DNA of 64,000 bases from Alphaproteobacteria bacterium (GTDB taxonomy: Bacteria; Pseudomonadota; Alphaproteobacteria; Sphingomonadales; Emcibacteraceae). This document shows positions 34,414 to 44,144 of this stretch, one piece after another. Where the stretch lies: the NCBI GenBank assembly GCA_020446675.1, contig JAGREE010000011.1, positions 100,724 to 164,723 of the forward strand, read 5' to 3'. Under the pieces are notes generated by a model. The model saw only the letters and a list, made by a program, of their open reading frames with translations. It ran no database searches and was not told where the DNA came from. Position 1 is the stretch's first letter. Every line of letters begins with the position of its first letter. A program made the position numbers and the translations under genes.

Positions 34414-35550
34414 TTATGGTTTCAATTTGGGTGGTGCGATTTTATACTCCAGAGGTGTTTTGGAATAATTAATCGGGTTGGCGATGATGGGTGTTTTTGT
34501 ACCGTCATCATTTTCTATCGTTCGGACCAAATTTCGGCTGATGACCTGTGGGTCTGATAAGATCTGTTCCAGGTTATTAACTGGTCCGCACGGTACATTG
34601 TGTCTTTCCAGGATTTCTATCCATTCAATTGTCGATTTCTGGCTGATGACCTCTTTAATTTCAGGAACCAGTGTGTTCCTGTTTTTTACCCTTGCTTCAT
34701 TGGTTTTATATCGGTCATCTTCCGCCCATGACTGTTCGGTGAGAGTTGAAAATTTTTTAAACTGAACATCATTGCCAATGGCAAGAACCATTTCTCCGTC
34801 TTTTGTTTTAAACGTCTGATAGGGGACAATACTGACATGGGCGTTTCCATGCCGTTTCGGGATATCGCCGCTCACCAGATAATTGGATGTGTGATTTGCC
34901 AGCATGGCTATCTGACAGTCGAGAAGAGCAAGATCGATATACTGTCCTTCGCCTGTCCGATCACGGTGGGCAAGGGCACCAAGAATACCAATTGTTGCAT
35001 ACATTCCTGTCATAATATCGGCGATGGCCACCCCGACTTTTTGCGGGCTTCCGCCATTTTCGTCACTGTCGCCTGTGATACTCATCATGCCGCCCATTGC
35101 CTGGATCATGAAATCATAGCCGGCCCGGGTAGCACTCGGGCCTGTCTGGCCAAATCCGGTTATGGAGCAATAAATCAAACCCGGATTAAGCGCCTTCAGG
35201 CTGTCATAATCAAGGCCGTATTTCTTAAGCCCGCCGACTTTATAATTTTCAACAACAATATCGCAGGAGCAGGCAAGATCACGGATTTCCGCCTGTCCTT
35301 GCGCCGTGGTAATATCAATAAAGAGTGATTTTTTATTTCGATTTGCGCATAAAAAATAGGCGGCATCACCCTGACTGCCGTCACTGTTTTTCTGAAATGG
35401 CGGTCCCCAATGACGGGTGTCGTCACCAGTGTTTGGCCGTTCTATTTTGATAACTTCCGCCCCCATATCACCCAATATCTGTGTTGACCACGGGCCTGCC
35501 AGAACGCGGCTTAAATCAAGCACTTTAATATGAGTTAGAGGACCGGCCAT
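34414..35550 (-). CDS. Family III CoA-transferase (CaiB/BaiF), probably succinyl-CoA:glutarate type
   Basis: A 378-residue enzyme with the family III opening (LDLSRVLAGPWSTQILGDMGAEVIKIE) and the catalytic aspartate in AGYDFMIQAMGG. It transfers CoA between acyl-CoA and a carboxylic acid. The gene follows glutaryl-CoA dehydrogenase by 2 nt, which points to activation of glutarate, as with SUGCT-like enzymes; that substrate is inference. Convergent with the TonB receptor gene, with 11 nt between stops. Confidence 0.88.
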   Translation of the reverse strand: MAGPLTHIKVLDLSRVLAGPWSTQILGDMGAEVIKIERPNTGDDTRHWGPPFQKNSDGSQGDAAYFLCANRNKKSLFIDITTAQGQAEIRDLACSCDIVVENYKVGGLKKYGLDYDSLKALNPGLIYCSITGFGQTGPSATRAGYDFMIQAMGGMMSITGDSDENGGSPQKVGVAIADIMTGMYATIGILGALAHRDRTGEGQYIDLALLDCQIAMLANHTSNYLVSGDIPKRHGNAHVSIVPYQTFKTKDGEMVLAIGNDVQFKKFSTLTEQSWAEDDRYKTNEARVKNRNTLVPEIKEVISQKSTIEWIEILERHNVPCGPVNNLEQILSDPQVISRNLVRTIENDDGTKTPIIANPINYSKTPLEYKIAPPKLKP

Positions 35551-35552
35551 AA

Positions 35553-36734
35553 TCAGAAGGCATTGATACCGGTTTGAAGCCGGCCAAGGATCAGCGCATG
35601 AATATCATGGGTGCCTTCATATGTATTAACCGCTTCAAGGTTCATAACATGGCGGATAATATGAAATTCATCGGCAATCCCGTTACCGCCATGCATGTCA
35701 CGGGCAGTGCGCGCTATCTCTAGTGATTTGCCGCAGTTATTTCGTTTTAACAGGGAAATGGCATCCGGCGATAACATTTTCTGATCCATCAGCCGTCCCG
35801 CCTGAAGGCAGGCGTGTAGGCCGAGGGTTATCTCCGTCTGCATATCGGCCAGTTTTTTCTGAATTAGCTGATTTGCGGCCAGCGGTTTACCGAACTGTTT
35901 GCGGTCAAGTGTATATTGGCGTGCTGCATGCCAGCAAAACTCCGCGGCCCCGAGCGAGCCCCAGGCAATGCCATAGCGGGCATTGGAAAGACAGCCAAGC
36001 GGGCCTTTCATTCCTTCAACATTCGGCATCATATTTTCTTTCGGTACAAAAACATCTTCCATGACAATTTCACCGGTTGTGGAAGCGCGAAGCGAAAATT
36101 TTCCTTCTATTTTAGGAGCACTTAGCCCCTTCATTCCTTTTTCAAGAATGAAGCCGCGGACGATCCCATTGTTATCTTTGGCCCAAACCACAAAAATATC
36201 TGCAATAGGACTGTTGGTAATCCACATTTTGCTGCCGTTTAGAATATATCCCCCATCCACAAGCTTAGCGCGTGTCTGCATGCTTGAAGGGTCCGATCCT
36301 GAATTTGGCTCGGTCAGGCCGAAGCAGCCGATCCATTCAGCACTGGCGAGCTTGGGCAGATATTTTTCTTTTTGTGCGTCCGAGCCATAGGCATAAATTG
36401 GATACATAACCAGCGAGCTTTGTACGGACATTGCACTTCTATAGCCGCTGTCCACACGCTCGACTTCACGGGCAATCAGGCCATATGAGACATAGCCCAC
36501 ACCGGCGCAGTCGTAACCATCTATTGTCGGGCCCAAAAATCCCATTTCCCCCATTTTGGTCATGAGGTTCCGGTCAAAATGCTCGTGCCTGTTTGCCTCC
36601 AGAATTCCCGGCATCAGTTCACTGTGACAAAATGCTGACGCCTGATCACGGATCATGCGTTCTTCCTCGGTTAAGGAATGTTCAAACAGTAAAACATCAT
36701 CCCACGGAGCAGTTTTCCATATCGTGGCGTTCAT
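35553..36734 (-). CDS. gcdH: Acyl-CoA dehydrogenase, glutaryl-CoA dehydrogenase type
   Basis: A 393-residue FAD enzyme. [17 protein letters not shown] and [16 protein letters not shown] are typical of glutaryl-CoA dehydrogenases, and the catalytic base lies in [14 protein letters not shown]. It converts glutaryl-CoA to crotonyl-CoA and CO2 in lysine/tryptophan/glutarate breakdown. I use ATG 36734, which overlaps the stop of the upstream gene (TAATG); a longer start at 36758 would add eight residues inside that gene. The paired CoA-transferase supports the glutarate pathway. Confidence 0.9.
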   Translation of the reverse strand: MNATIWKTAPWDDVLLFEHSLTEEERMIRDQASAFCHSELMPGILEANRHEHFDRNLMTKMGEMGFLGPTIDGYDCAGVGYVSYGLIAREVERVDSGYRSAMSVQSSLVMYPIYAYGSDAQKEKYLPKLASAEWIGCFGLTEPNSGSDPSSMQTRAKLVDGGYILNGSKMWITNSPIADIFVVWAKDNNGIVRGFILEKGMKGLSAPKIEGKFSLRASTTGEIVMEDVFVPKENMMPNVEGMKGPLGCLSNARYGIAWGSLGAAEFCWHAARQYTLDRKQFGKPLAANQLIQKKLADMQTEITLGLHACLQAGRLMDQKMLSPDAISLLKRNNCGKSLEIARTARDMHGGNGIADEFHIIRHVMNLEAVNTYEGTHDIHALILGRLQTGINAF

Positions 36735-37297
36735 TATCGGTTCTCTCCCGGTATCCAAAGAACATCGTCTTTGCCGTTATTATTTGCTTTGCGGCTCATG
36801 ACAAAAAGATGGTCAGAAAGCCTGTTTAAATATTTAATAGCGAGTGGGGATATTTCTTCATTATCTGCCGCTTTTACCAGTAGTCTTTCGGCCCGTCTGA
36901 CTATTGTTCGGGCCTGATGAAGATGTGCCGCCGCCGCGCTGCCACCAGGCAGAACAAAAGAATTAAGCGGCGCAATATGTTCATTCATCTGATCAATTTC
37001 AGTTTCCAGCCGATCTATTTGTGCCTGACTAATTCGTAAGGCATGTTGTTCATATTTACTGCCATTGGGTAAAGAGACATCGGCACCAAGATCAAAAAGA
37101 TCATTTTGAATGCGTGAAAGCATCTGGTCATTTATTCCTTCAGTATAAAGCCGTGCCAGGCCAATAGCCGCATTACTTTCATCTATGCTGCCATAGGCGT
37201 CAATACGGGGGACATATTTTTTGGCGCGGCGACCGTCAGTAAGTGATGTTTCCCCGCTGTCCCCGCCCCGTGTATATATTTTATCAAGTTTAACCAT
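36734..37297 (-). CDS. PduO-type cob(I)alamin adenosyltransferase
   Basis: A 187-residue trimeric-type enzyme that makes adenosylcobalamin. The ATP loop [16 protein letters not shown] is at residues 9-24, followed by [14 protein letters not shown] and the later RRAERLL...[11 protein letters not shown] signature. It lies between a HIG1-like gene (abutting) and gcdH (1-nt overlap). In alphaproteobacteria the HIG1-PduO pair is common; why it is linked to glutaryl-CoA metabolism here is unclear. Confidence 0.95.
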   Translation of the reverse strand: MVKLDKIYTRGGDSGETSLTDGRRAKKYVPRIDAYGSIDESNAAIGLARLYTEGINDQMLSRIQNDLFDLGADVSLPNGSKYEQHALRISQAQIDRLETEIDQMNEHIAPLNSFVLPGGSAAAAHLHQARTIVRRAERLLVKAADNEEISPLAIKYLNRLSDHLFVMSRKANNNGKDDVLWIPGENR

Positions 37298-37486
37298 TTA
37301 CCTGCTTAACCATAAATATAAGGCAATCAACATGACCGTAATAAATTGTGATAAAACCCTTAGGCGCATCATCATGTTGCTTTTTTTGCCATTATCATCA
37401 GATTTAGTCATTGTAAAAACACCGGCAAACATAATACCTATGGTGATAGCAACACTGATGACGATGATTATTTTCAGAATATCCAT
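37298..37486 (-). CDS. HIG1-domain small twin-membrane protein
   Basis: A 62-residue protein with two spans (about 4-24 and 43-60) joined by a basic loop with MMMRLRVLSQF, the HIG1-type (hypoxia-induced, Rcf1-like) pattern. Relatives assist cytochrome oxidase assembly. I choose ATG 37486, with AGGGA about 8 nt upstream, over a start 11 codons earlier. The stop abuts the PduO ATG, so the genes are coupled. Confidence 0.8.
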   Translation of the reverse strand: MDILKIIIVISVAITIGIMFAGVFTMTKSDDNGKKSNMMMRLRVLSQFITVMLIALYLWLSR

Positions 37487-37565
37487 AATGCTGTCCCTGT
37501 TGATTAAAATATACTTCACTATAAGCGATCATTTGTGAATATCTAGCGTTTCTTTTGACTATTTT

Positions 37566-38411
37566 TTATTCGTTTTTTGTTTGGGGAATTATGGCAAAGA
37601 CTCTTGCAGGAAAGCCGTCACCAGCTTTCGGTAATGGCCAGGTTGCAACTATAAAGGCACCCCACTGGGGCACCCTATCAAGTGATTGCATATTTTCAAT
37701 CTGATATTTATTTTGGGACAGAAAATAGGTTTCAAGCGGATAATCACCAACCGCAGCAAGCTTGCCCATATCCGTATCCATGGTTTCGTGACCGATGGCT
37801 GTTATATTGCGTTGTTCTGCCAGATAGCTAAGAACCTCCATACTCCAGCCGGGCGAATGGCTAATCCCGTTCTCATCCCAATTTCTGATCCGGTCCGTAT
37901 CTGGCCATCTTTTGGACCAGTCAGTCCGAAGGGCAACAAATGTTTTTGCCGGGATTGGCCCATAAACTTTTTCCCATGCTTTTATATCCTCCATTGAAAC
38001 CTGATAATCCGGATTTGCCGCTACCTTTTCATGAATATCAATGACGACAATTGGCAATATCATTTCATTAAGCTCTATTTCCTCCAATGTTCTTAGACCT
38101 TTTATAAAATGTATGGGTGGGTCAACATGGGTACCCCACTGGCCGGGAAAACTGTATCGATGAATGGACCCTGTACCGCTCATTATACCTTCACCGGGAA
38201 TATGGCTAAGCAGTGTTTCAATTTTTGCAGCCTCCGGTCCTGGTCCATTGGGAATATTCGTATCCAGAATTTGGGTGAGTTCTATATAGGTGGCATTCGT
38301 GAGTATATTTGCAAAAATATCTGATTGTTGTTCATTGGTATTTTTTATTGCCAGCATATATCCTGCGATTGCTGCGATAATAACGTAAGCCGTATTACGG
38401 AAATTTTTCAT
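37566..38411 (-). CDS. Cyclase-family protein (kynurenine-formamidase-like), membrane-anchored or exported
   Basis: A 281-residue protein with an N-terminal hydrophobic segment (about 7-21) and a cyclase/arylformamidase fold (PF04199 type). The metal motif is in GTHVDPPIHF (H-x3-D form, with a second His). Family members hydrolyse formamides, cyclic amides or related bonds. The export signal separates it from cytosolic KynB. It diverges from the esterase gene by 125 nt and may share a promoter region. Confidence 0.82.
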   Translation of the reverse strand: MKNFRNTAYVIIAAIAGYMLAIKNTNEQQSDIFANILTNATYIELTQILDTNIPNGPGPEAAKIETLLSHIPGEGIMSGTGSIHRYSFPGQWGTHVDPPIHFIKGLRTLEEIELNEMILPIVVIDIHEKVAANPDYQVSMEDIKAWEKVYGPIPAKTFVALRTDWSKRWPDTDRIRNWDENGISHSPGWSMEVLSYLAEQRNITAIGHETMDTDMGKLAAVGDYPLETYFLSQNKYQIENMQSLDRVPQWGAFIVATWPLPKAGDGFPARVFAIIPQTKNE

Positions 38412-38536
38412 GATGCCTCTCCAACCAATTATTTAATTTACACGTAAACTAAATATAAATAAAGTCATATCGGGGTTAAATATAGTCTTTTAAGGCAAAG
38501 TCTGTAATATTAAATTTAAGCAATTTAAAGGGGAGC

Positions 38537-40258
38537 ATGATGAGAAAAATTATTTTTAGCTTTTGGGTTTCATTGGTGCTGATGACTTCGGCAAATGCCA
38601 ATGATAACATTTCCGTTTCCGTGGATTTTCCGGCCTCATTAGGAGGAAAGCAGGATGGAAGGTTGCTGGTAATGCTGTCAAATAATGATCGCAGTGAACC
38701 ACGCTTTCAGATTAATTCTGGGCCAAATGGTCAGCTTATTTTTGGTATGGATGTAAAGGACTGGCAACCGGGCACAGTTTTAACAGTTGATAATCAAATC
38801 TATGGCTATCCATTTCAAAGTTTGCGTGATGTCCCAGCTGGGGACTATTATGTGCAGGCGGTGATCAACCGTTATAAGGATTTTCATTTGGCAAACGGAA
38901 AAACTGTTTCCTTACCACCGGATCGGGGTGAGGGACAGCAATGGAACAGAAAGCCGGGTAACTTTTATAGCAAGCCCGTCAAGGTAACGATTGCTGAAAA
39001 TGGCGCTCAGAATATTAAAATCACAATGGATCAGAAGATAGCGCCGATCGTGCCGCCAAAGGATACAAAATATATCAAACACATTAAAATGAAGAGCAAA
39101 ATGCTCAGTGAATTCTGGGGTGAGGATGTGGAACTGGGAGCGCATGTTTTGCTACCAGAAGGATTTGATAAACATCCGGAAGCTAAATATCCGCTGATGA
39201 TTTTTCACGGACATTTTCCGTCCGATTTTGGAGGCTTCAGTGAAACCCCACCGGACCCGAATATGAAGCCAACCTATAGTGCACGGTTTGATTGGGATGG
39301 TTATAATATTTATCAGGCACAGGCGGCCTATGATTTTTATAAAAAATGGATCAGTGAAACTTTTCCCCGCTTTATTATTATTGAAATCCAACACCCCACA
39401 CCTTATTACGACGACAGCTATGCGGTTAATTCTGCAAGTCAGGGACCATATGGGGATGCGATTACTTATGAACTTATTCCTTATATTGAAAAAAAATTCA
39501 GAGGGATAGGTGAAGGATGGGCCCGCTTTACATATGGCGGGTCAACCGGGGGCTGGGAAGCACTGGCCGTACAGGTATTCTATCCTGATGAATATAATGG
39601 TTCATTTGCGGCCTGTCCTGACCCGATTGATTTCAGGGCTTATACGCCGGTGAATATTTATAAGGATAAAAACGCTTATTATTATGATGCTGATTATAAG
39701 AAAGTTCCCCGTCCCGGTCACCGTGATTATCTTGGAAATGTCAGCTACGGTATTGTTGATGATAATCATCTTGAAGCGGTTCTTGGCAGTAAAAGCCGCA
39801 GCGGTGGGCAATATGATATTTGGGAAGCGACCTATTCACCGATGGGTGAAGATGGTTACCCGGTACGGCTCTGGGATAAGAAGACCGGAGAGATAAACCA
39901 TGATGTTGCCGAATATTGGCGGGAAAATTATGATCTGCGGTACATAATGGAACGTGACTGGAAAACATTAGGCCCAAAATTAAAAGGCAAGCTTCATATT
40001 TACGTCGGTGACATGGATAATTATTATCTGAATAATGCCGTTTATTTGACAGAAGATTTTCTTGAAAAAACCAAGTCGCCTTATTATGCAGGAGAGGTGG
40101 ATTATGGTGATCGTGCCGAACATTGCTGGAACGGGGACCAGATTAACCCCAATGGAGTCAGCCGTCTGAATTATAATTTTATGTATCTGGATAAAATTTT
40201 AAAAAGAATTGCTGAGAGCGCACCTGAAGGGGCGGACCTGACAAGTTGGCGATATTAA
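38537..40258 (+). CDS. Exported esterase-like alpha/beta hydrolase
   Basis: A 573-residue protein with signal peptide (about 1-21), an N-terminal beta-sandwich-like part (about 22-165), and an esterase-D-type alpha/beta hydrolase domain. The nucleophile motif GGSTGGWEA lies near residue 335, preceded by YELIPYIEKKF. A late Asp and His (GDMDNYYLNN, AEHCWNG) could complete the triad. The substrate is unknown; feruloyl/enterochelin-esterase-like folds are the nearest I know. It is the first of three closely spaced plus-strand genes. Confidence 0.78.
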   Translation: MMRKIIFSFWVSLVLMTSANANDNISVSVDFPASLGGKQDGRLLVMLSNNDRSEPRFQINSGPNGQLIFGMDVKDWQPGTVLTVDNQIYGYPFQSLRDVPAGDYYVQAVINRYKDFHLANGKTVSLPPDRGEGQQWNRKPGNFYSKPVKVTIAENGAQNIKITMDQKIAPIVPPKDTKYIKHIKMKSKMLSEFWGEDVELGAHVLLPEGFDKHPEAKYPLMIFHGHFPSDFGGFSETPPDPNMKPTYSARFDWDGYNIYQAQAAYDFYKKWISETFPRFIIIEIQHPTPYYDDSYAVNSASQGPYGDAITYELIPYIEKKFRGIGEGWARFTYGGSTGGWEALAVQVFYPDEYNGSFAACPDPIDFRAYTPVNIYKDKNAYYYDADYKKVPRPGHRDYLGNVSYGIVDDNHLEAVLGSKSRSGGQYDIWEATYSPMGEDGYPVRLWDKKTGEINHDVAEYWRENYDLRYIMERDWKTLGPKLKGKLHIYVGDMDNYYLNNAVYLTEDFLEKTKSPYYAGEVDYGDRAEHCWNGDQINPNGVSRLNYNFMYLDKILKRIAESAPEGADLTSWRY

Positions 40259-40272
40259 GGAGACAAGAGTAA

Positions 40273-40986
40273 ATGACGGAAGAATTATTCCGAGAAGACG
40301 CATATTTAAAATCATGTGAAGCAAAGGTTTTAAAAATTAATGACATGGGTGGGATCATTCTGGATCAGACGGTTTTTTACCCGACCGGCGGTGGACAGCC
40401 GGGTGATAGCGGGCAGCTTATTTTTAATGACAGTCAGGTTAAAATTGTAACGACAGTTTATGATTGGGATACAGGGGAACTTGTCCATGTTCCGGACGAA
40501 GGTCAAAAGTTACCGGATGAAGGCAACAGTGTTACAGCAGAAATTGACTGGGACCGTCGCTATCTTCATATGCGAATGCATACGGGGCTTCACCTTCTGT
40601 GTGCGGCTGTTCCCTGTGGAGTAACAGGCGGGCAGATTGGTGCTGATAAAAGCAGGCTTGATTTTGAAATTGGCGATATGACGCTGGATAAGGAAGAAAT
40701 AACCCAAAAGCTTAACGACTTTCAAAGTGCTAACCATGAAGTAACATCATTCTGGATTACTGATGAGGAAATGGATGAAAACCCTGATCTGGTTCGGACA
40801 ATGTCAGTAAAACCGCCAAGAAAAGGCGGACGGGTTCGCCTGATGAAAGTCGGGGATGCTGTTGATCTTCAGCCATGCGGGGGGACACATGTTAAAAATA
40901 CATCTGAAATTGGTCGGCTCCGTGTTTCAAAAATTGAAAATAAGGGTAAGCATAATCGCCGTGTCAATATCGTGTTTGAGGAATAG
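40273..40986 (+). CDS. alaX: Alanyl-tRNA editing protein, AlaX-M type
   Basis: A 237-residue free-standing editing enzyme that hydrolyses Ser- (or Gly-) mischarged tRNA-Ala. It has TGGGQPGDSG in the short N-terminal beta domain, the zinc motif H-x3-H in RMHTGLHLL (about 99-107), and the second zinc pair in PCGGTHV. The length fits AlaX-M. It lies 14 nt after the esterase gene and 10 nt before the SnoaL-like gene, an unusual setting for a translation factor. Confidence 0.92.
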   Translation: MTEELFREDAYLKSCEAKVLKINDMGGIILDQTVFYPTGGGQPGDSGQLIFNDSQVKIVTTVYDWDTGELVHVPDEGQKLPDEGNSVTAEIDWDRRYLHMRMHTGLHLLCAAVPCGVTGGQIGADKSRLDFEIGDMTLDKEEITQKLNDFQSANHEVTSFWITDEEMDENPDLVRTMSVKPPRKGGRVRLMKVGDAVDLQPCGGTHVKNTSEIGRLRVSKIENKGKHNRRVNIVFEE

Positions 40987-40996
40987 GAAACAAAAA

Positions 40997-41500
40997 ATGA
41001 GAAATTTTTTATTTGGTTTTTTAGCAGTGATGTTATTGACTTCACCGGCAATGTCGCAAAGTTTCCCGGAGGATGAAAAGGCCATCATTGCGGTGCTTGA
41101 TGATTTTCATGACGCGGCAGCCAAGGCAGACAAAGACCGCTATCTTGGTCATTTTACCGATGATGGGGTATTTTTAGGCACGGATGAATGGGAACGTTGG
41201 CCGCTTAAGCCTGAATTTACCGAATATGTCGCTATGCGCTTTGCAAAAGGAGGCTGGTCATATCATTCGGAAAATAAGAAAATATCTTTTTCCAAGGATG
41301 GCACTGTCGCCTGGTTTGATGAAACCAGCATTTCAAACAGAAATGGAGGTCGTTTCCGAGGGTCCGGTGTGCTTGAAAAAGTGAACGGCCAATGGAAAGT
41401 GGCCCAGTATGTCTTAAGCTTTCTGGTTTATAACGAAGTCGGCAGTGAGGTCGGCAAGATCATCGCCGATGAAAAAGCAAAACGTGAAGCCCAGAATTAA
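40997..41500 (+). CDS. Exported SnoaL-like/NTF2-fold protein
   Basis: A 167-residue protein with signal peptide (about 1-20, ending AMSQ) and an NTF2-like domain (AVLDDFHDAAAKADKDRYLGHFTDDGVFLGTD is typical, as are the closing GVLEKVNGQWKVAQYVLSF strands). The start at 40997 has AGGAA just upstream; longer in-frame starts lie inside alaX. The function is unknown; related proteins are enzymes or ligand carriers. The stop overlaps the GluQRS stop by 4 bp. Confidence 0.82.
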   Translation: MRNFLFGFLAVMLLTSPAMSQSFPEDEKAIIAVLDDFHDAAAKADKDRYLGHFTDDGVFLGTDEWERWPLKPEFTEYVAMRFAKGGWSYHSENKKISFSKDGTVAWFDETSISNRNGGRFRGSGVLEKVNGQWKVAQYVLSFLVYNEVGSEVGKIIADEKAKREAQN

Positions 41501-42369
41501 AGATAACCTTTAATCAAATCATCCAGCTCTTCAGGGCGTATCCCGCTTTCCCTGATTGATCTGATTGTGACCGACATATCCCGCTTGGCAAGGCGGGTGC
41601 CGTCCTTTGATTTTAGCAATTCATGATGATGATAAAAGGGCGTATCCAGTTTAAGCAGATGCTGAAGCAGCCTGTGAAAATGGCTGGCGTAAAAAAGGTC
41701 CTCGCCGCGGATTACGTGGCTGATCTTCTGGATATGATCGTCAACGACAACGGAAAGATGGTAACTGGTCGGAAAATCCTTTCTTGCCAGAACCACATCT
41801 CCAAGAATTGCCGGATCAGCTTTTTGCGCACCTTTTTTTAAATCTGTCCAGTAGAGTGGAACCTCTGCCAGGGAAAGAGCTTTATCCATATCAATACGCA
41901 TGGCATGGGGAATGCCTTTGGCCAACTTTCCTGCCCGTTCATCATCACTTAAATCTTTGCAGATGCCAGGATAAATCAGTCCTTCGGGGCCGAGCTTTGG
42001 TTTTAAATGCGGGGCGCGGCTGCTGTCCTCAATCTCTTCTCTAATATTTTTACGGGTACAGAAACAGGGATATAAGAGCCCCATATCATCAAGTTTTTTA
42101 AGAGCCTGCCTATAATCATCAAAATGTTCCGATTGTCTTCTGACAGGGGTTTCCCACTTAAGCGCTAACCATTTAAGGTCATCAAAAATAAGTGTCTCAT
42201 AATCTTTTTTGCAGCGTCCTAAATCAATATCCTCAATCCGCAGAATAAACTGTCCGCCATGCTCTTTGGCGAAATCATAATTCAGTCGGGCGCTATAGGC
42301 ATGGCCCAGATGGAGTTCTCCGCTTGGGCTTGGGGCAAATCGGGTTATGATTTTATCAGTTTGCGTCAT
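41497..42369 (-). CDS. gluQRS: Glutamyl-Q tRNA(Asp) synthetase
   Basis: A 290-residue truncated glutamyl-tRNA synthetase paralogue that charges glutamate onto queuosine of tRNA-Asp. It keeps the HIGH-type motif (SGELHLGHAYSA), a zinc-site remnant (CFCTRKNI) and a KMSKS-like RLAKRD, and lacks the anticodon-binding domain, as expected. I use ATG 42369; an upstream in-frame ATG (42495) would run into the divergent hydrolase gene. Only 55 nt separate this start from the next gene. Confidence 0.93.
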   Translation of the reverse strand: MTQTDKIITRFAPSPSGELHLGHAYSARLNYDFAKEHGGQFILRIEDIDLGRCKKDYETLIFDDLKWLALKWETPVRRQSEHFDDYRQALKKLDDMGLLYPCFCTRKNIREEIEDSSRAPHLKPKLGPEGLIYPGICKDLSDDERAGKLAKGIPHAMRIDMDKALSLAEVPLYWTDLKKGAQKADPAILGDVVLARKDFPTSYHLSVVVDDHIQKISHVIRGEDLFYASHFHRLLQHLLKLDTPFYHHHELLKSKDGTRLAKRDMSVTIRSIRESGIRPEELDDLIKGYL

Positions 42370-42424
42370 AGAGGTCTTTACTATAAAACGGATTTCAATT
42401 TTATTTTTAGAAAGTAGTGTGACA

Positions 42425-43075
42425 ATGAGCGAATTACCAGAGCTAAATGGCCCACGGGTCGAACCAGAAAATGGCAAACCGGATAAACTGGTCATTTTAT
42501 GCCATGGCTATGGCTCGAACGGGGATGATCTGATGGGTCTGGTCCCGCATTTAAGGCATGTTATGCCAAATGCTGTTTATATTTCACCCAATGCCCCTGA
42601 ACTTTGTTATGGGGCGCCAAACGGTTATCAATGGTTTGCTTTAAGCACCCTCAGCCGTGAAGAACGATTGGTCGGCACATTGAAAGCGGCCCCCATTCTT
42701 GATCATTTCATTGATCAGGAACTCAAAAGATATGGGCTTGAAAATAAAGACCTTGTTTTGATCGGTTTTTCGCAAGGAACCATGATGGCTCTTCATGTGG
42801 GGCTCAGACGAAAATCGGATATTGCTGGGATCATTGGTTTTTCGGGGGCCATGACGCTGCCGGAAAACTGGGAAAATGAAATTACCTCAAAACCGCCTGT
42901 GGTGCTTATTCACGGGGATATGGATAATGTGGTGCCTGTTGAAATGATGCATCAGGCTTTTATCGCCCTGAATGATGTGGGTGTAGACGTTGACAGCCAT
43001 GTATCTCCGGGGATTATGCATTCTATTGGTCCGGACGGTCTTCAGAAAGCCCTTGAATTTCTGGCTAAACTTTAA
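42425..43075 (+). CDS. Phospholipase/carboxylesterase-family alpha/beta hydrolase
   Basis: A 216-residue serine hydrolase: HGYGSNGDDL oxyanion region (about 25-34), nucleophile in GFSQGTMMAL, aspartate in GDMDNVVP, and histidine in GIMHSIG. This is the YpfH/acyl-protein-thioesterase-like group. I start at ATG 42425; an earlier in-frame ATG adds 26 residues that do not fit the fold. Its end overlaps coq7 on the other strand by 4 bp. Confidence 0.88.
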   Translation: MSELPELNGPRVEPENGKPDKLVILCHGYGSNGDDLMGLVPHLRHVMPNAVYISPNAPELCYGAPNGYQWFALSTLSREERLVGTLKAAPILDHFIDQELKRYGLENKDLVLIGFSQGTMMALHVGLRRKSDIAGIIGFSGAMTLPENWENEITSKPPVVLIHGDMDNVVPVEMMHQAFIALNDVGVDVDSHVSPGIMHSIGPDGLQKALEFLAKL

Positions 43076-43626
43076 ATCCGTTCGGCAACTTTTATTACGG
43101 CCTTTACGCCAAGTTTAATCGCACCGTAAAGAAGGCCATGTCCTGGCGTTTCCTGTGCACCGTTATCAATGGCTATTTGCTTATGCTCAACCTCTTCCTG
43201 GCGGAATTTTTCAAGCGTTTCGGCAAGGGTTCTATCTTTTTCGTCAAGACTATCGATCTGCTCAGCATAATGTTTATCGATCACTTCCTCGACCGCTTCG
43301 GTACAGGCCATCGCTGCTTTGGTTCCCAGTAGTGCGGTACCTGCTCCTAATGCAAATCCGGCCATATGCCATAACGGTGTAATCAAGGTCGGACGGGCAT
43401 TATAATCCCGGATCAATTTGTTAAACCGTTCCAGATGGACATCTTCCTGTTCTTTCATGTGTTTAATGGTGCTTGACATAGGGTGGTTGTCACCGAATAC
43501 AGCCAGCTGTCCTTCATAAATGCGCACGGCCCCATATTCCCCGGCATGATCAACGCGGATGATCCTGTCAAGCAGGGCTTCTCTGCTTAGAGGACTTGGA
43601 ACATGTTTGCCTTTCATTTTACTCAT
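43072..43626 (-). CDS. coq7: Demethoxyubiquinone hydroxylase
   Basis: A 184-residue di-iron enzyme for the last hydroxylation of ubiquinone synthesis. Iron ligands are visible: GEYGAVRIYEGQ, EQEDVHLERF (ExxH), CTEAVEEVI and EEVEHKQIA (ExxH). Its ATG overlaps the TGA of dsbB (ATGA), so it is translationally coupled. Presence of Coq7 rather than UbiF is typical of alphaproteobacteria. Confidence 0.95.
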   Translation of the reverse strand: MSKMKGKHVPSPLSREALLDRIIRVDHAGEYGAVRIYEGQLAVFGDNHPMSSTIKHMKEQEDVHLERFNKLIRDYNARPTLITPLWHMAGFALGAGTALLGTKAAMACTEAVEEVIDKHYAEQIDSLDEKDRTLAETLEKFRQEEVEHKQIAIDNGAQETPGHGLLYGAIKLGVKAVIKVAERI

Positions 43627-44141
43627 TTCTGAAAATCCTTTCTGACACTGATCACCAACATAATGGTCAGGAATAGTGAGATAAGAAAATTATATCCGGC
43701 CATGGATATTCCGAACAGATCCCACGGAATATCATCGCAACGGATCAGCGGTGCCCCCTGAAGCTGGTTGAAGAAATCAGCGGCGGACATGGCGTCCCCA
43801 CCTGTTGTGATGGTGCAGCTTTCCGGTCCTTTCCACCATTTCTGCTCAACGCCGGCGTGATAACCTGAGTACCCGACACTGACCAAATAGGAAAAAAGGG
43901 TCATAAGTTTAAAACGCAGCCACTTGATATTATTCTGCTTTTTAAGATAGAGGGCAAAACCGGAAAAGATGATAACCGCCATATGGGCGTAGCGTTGCGG
44001 CCAGCACAGATCACAGGGGTATAGACCGCCGATATATTCAAACCCGTAAGCGCCGCTAAGCATGAAGACAGACGCGAAAAGCGAAAGCTCAACAATGTAA
44101 ATAAGGGCATAGTTCCACAGGGAAGCGATTTTTTCCATCAT
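43623..44141 (-). CDS. dsbB: Disulfide bond formation protein B
   Basis: A 172-residue inner-membrane quinone reductase that reoxidises DsbA. It has four predicted spans, the first periplasmic cysteine pair in YPCDLCWPQRYAH (CxxC with QR), and the second pair in ESCTI and IRCDD. It lies 3 nt after the YqaA-like gene and overlaps coq7. The window encodes several exported proteins with cysteine pairs, such as the Sel1 protein at 53021, that would need it. Confidence 0.93.
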   Translation of the reverse strand: MMEKIASLWNYALIYIVELSLFASVFMLSGAYGFEYIGGLYPCDLCWPQRYAHMAVIIFSGFALYLKKQNNIKWLRFKLMTLFSYLVSVGYSGYHAGVEQKWWKGPESCTITTGGDAMSAADFFNQLQGAPLIRCDDIPWDLFGISMAGYNFLISLFLTIMLVISVRKDFQK

Positions 44142-44144
44142 GCT

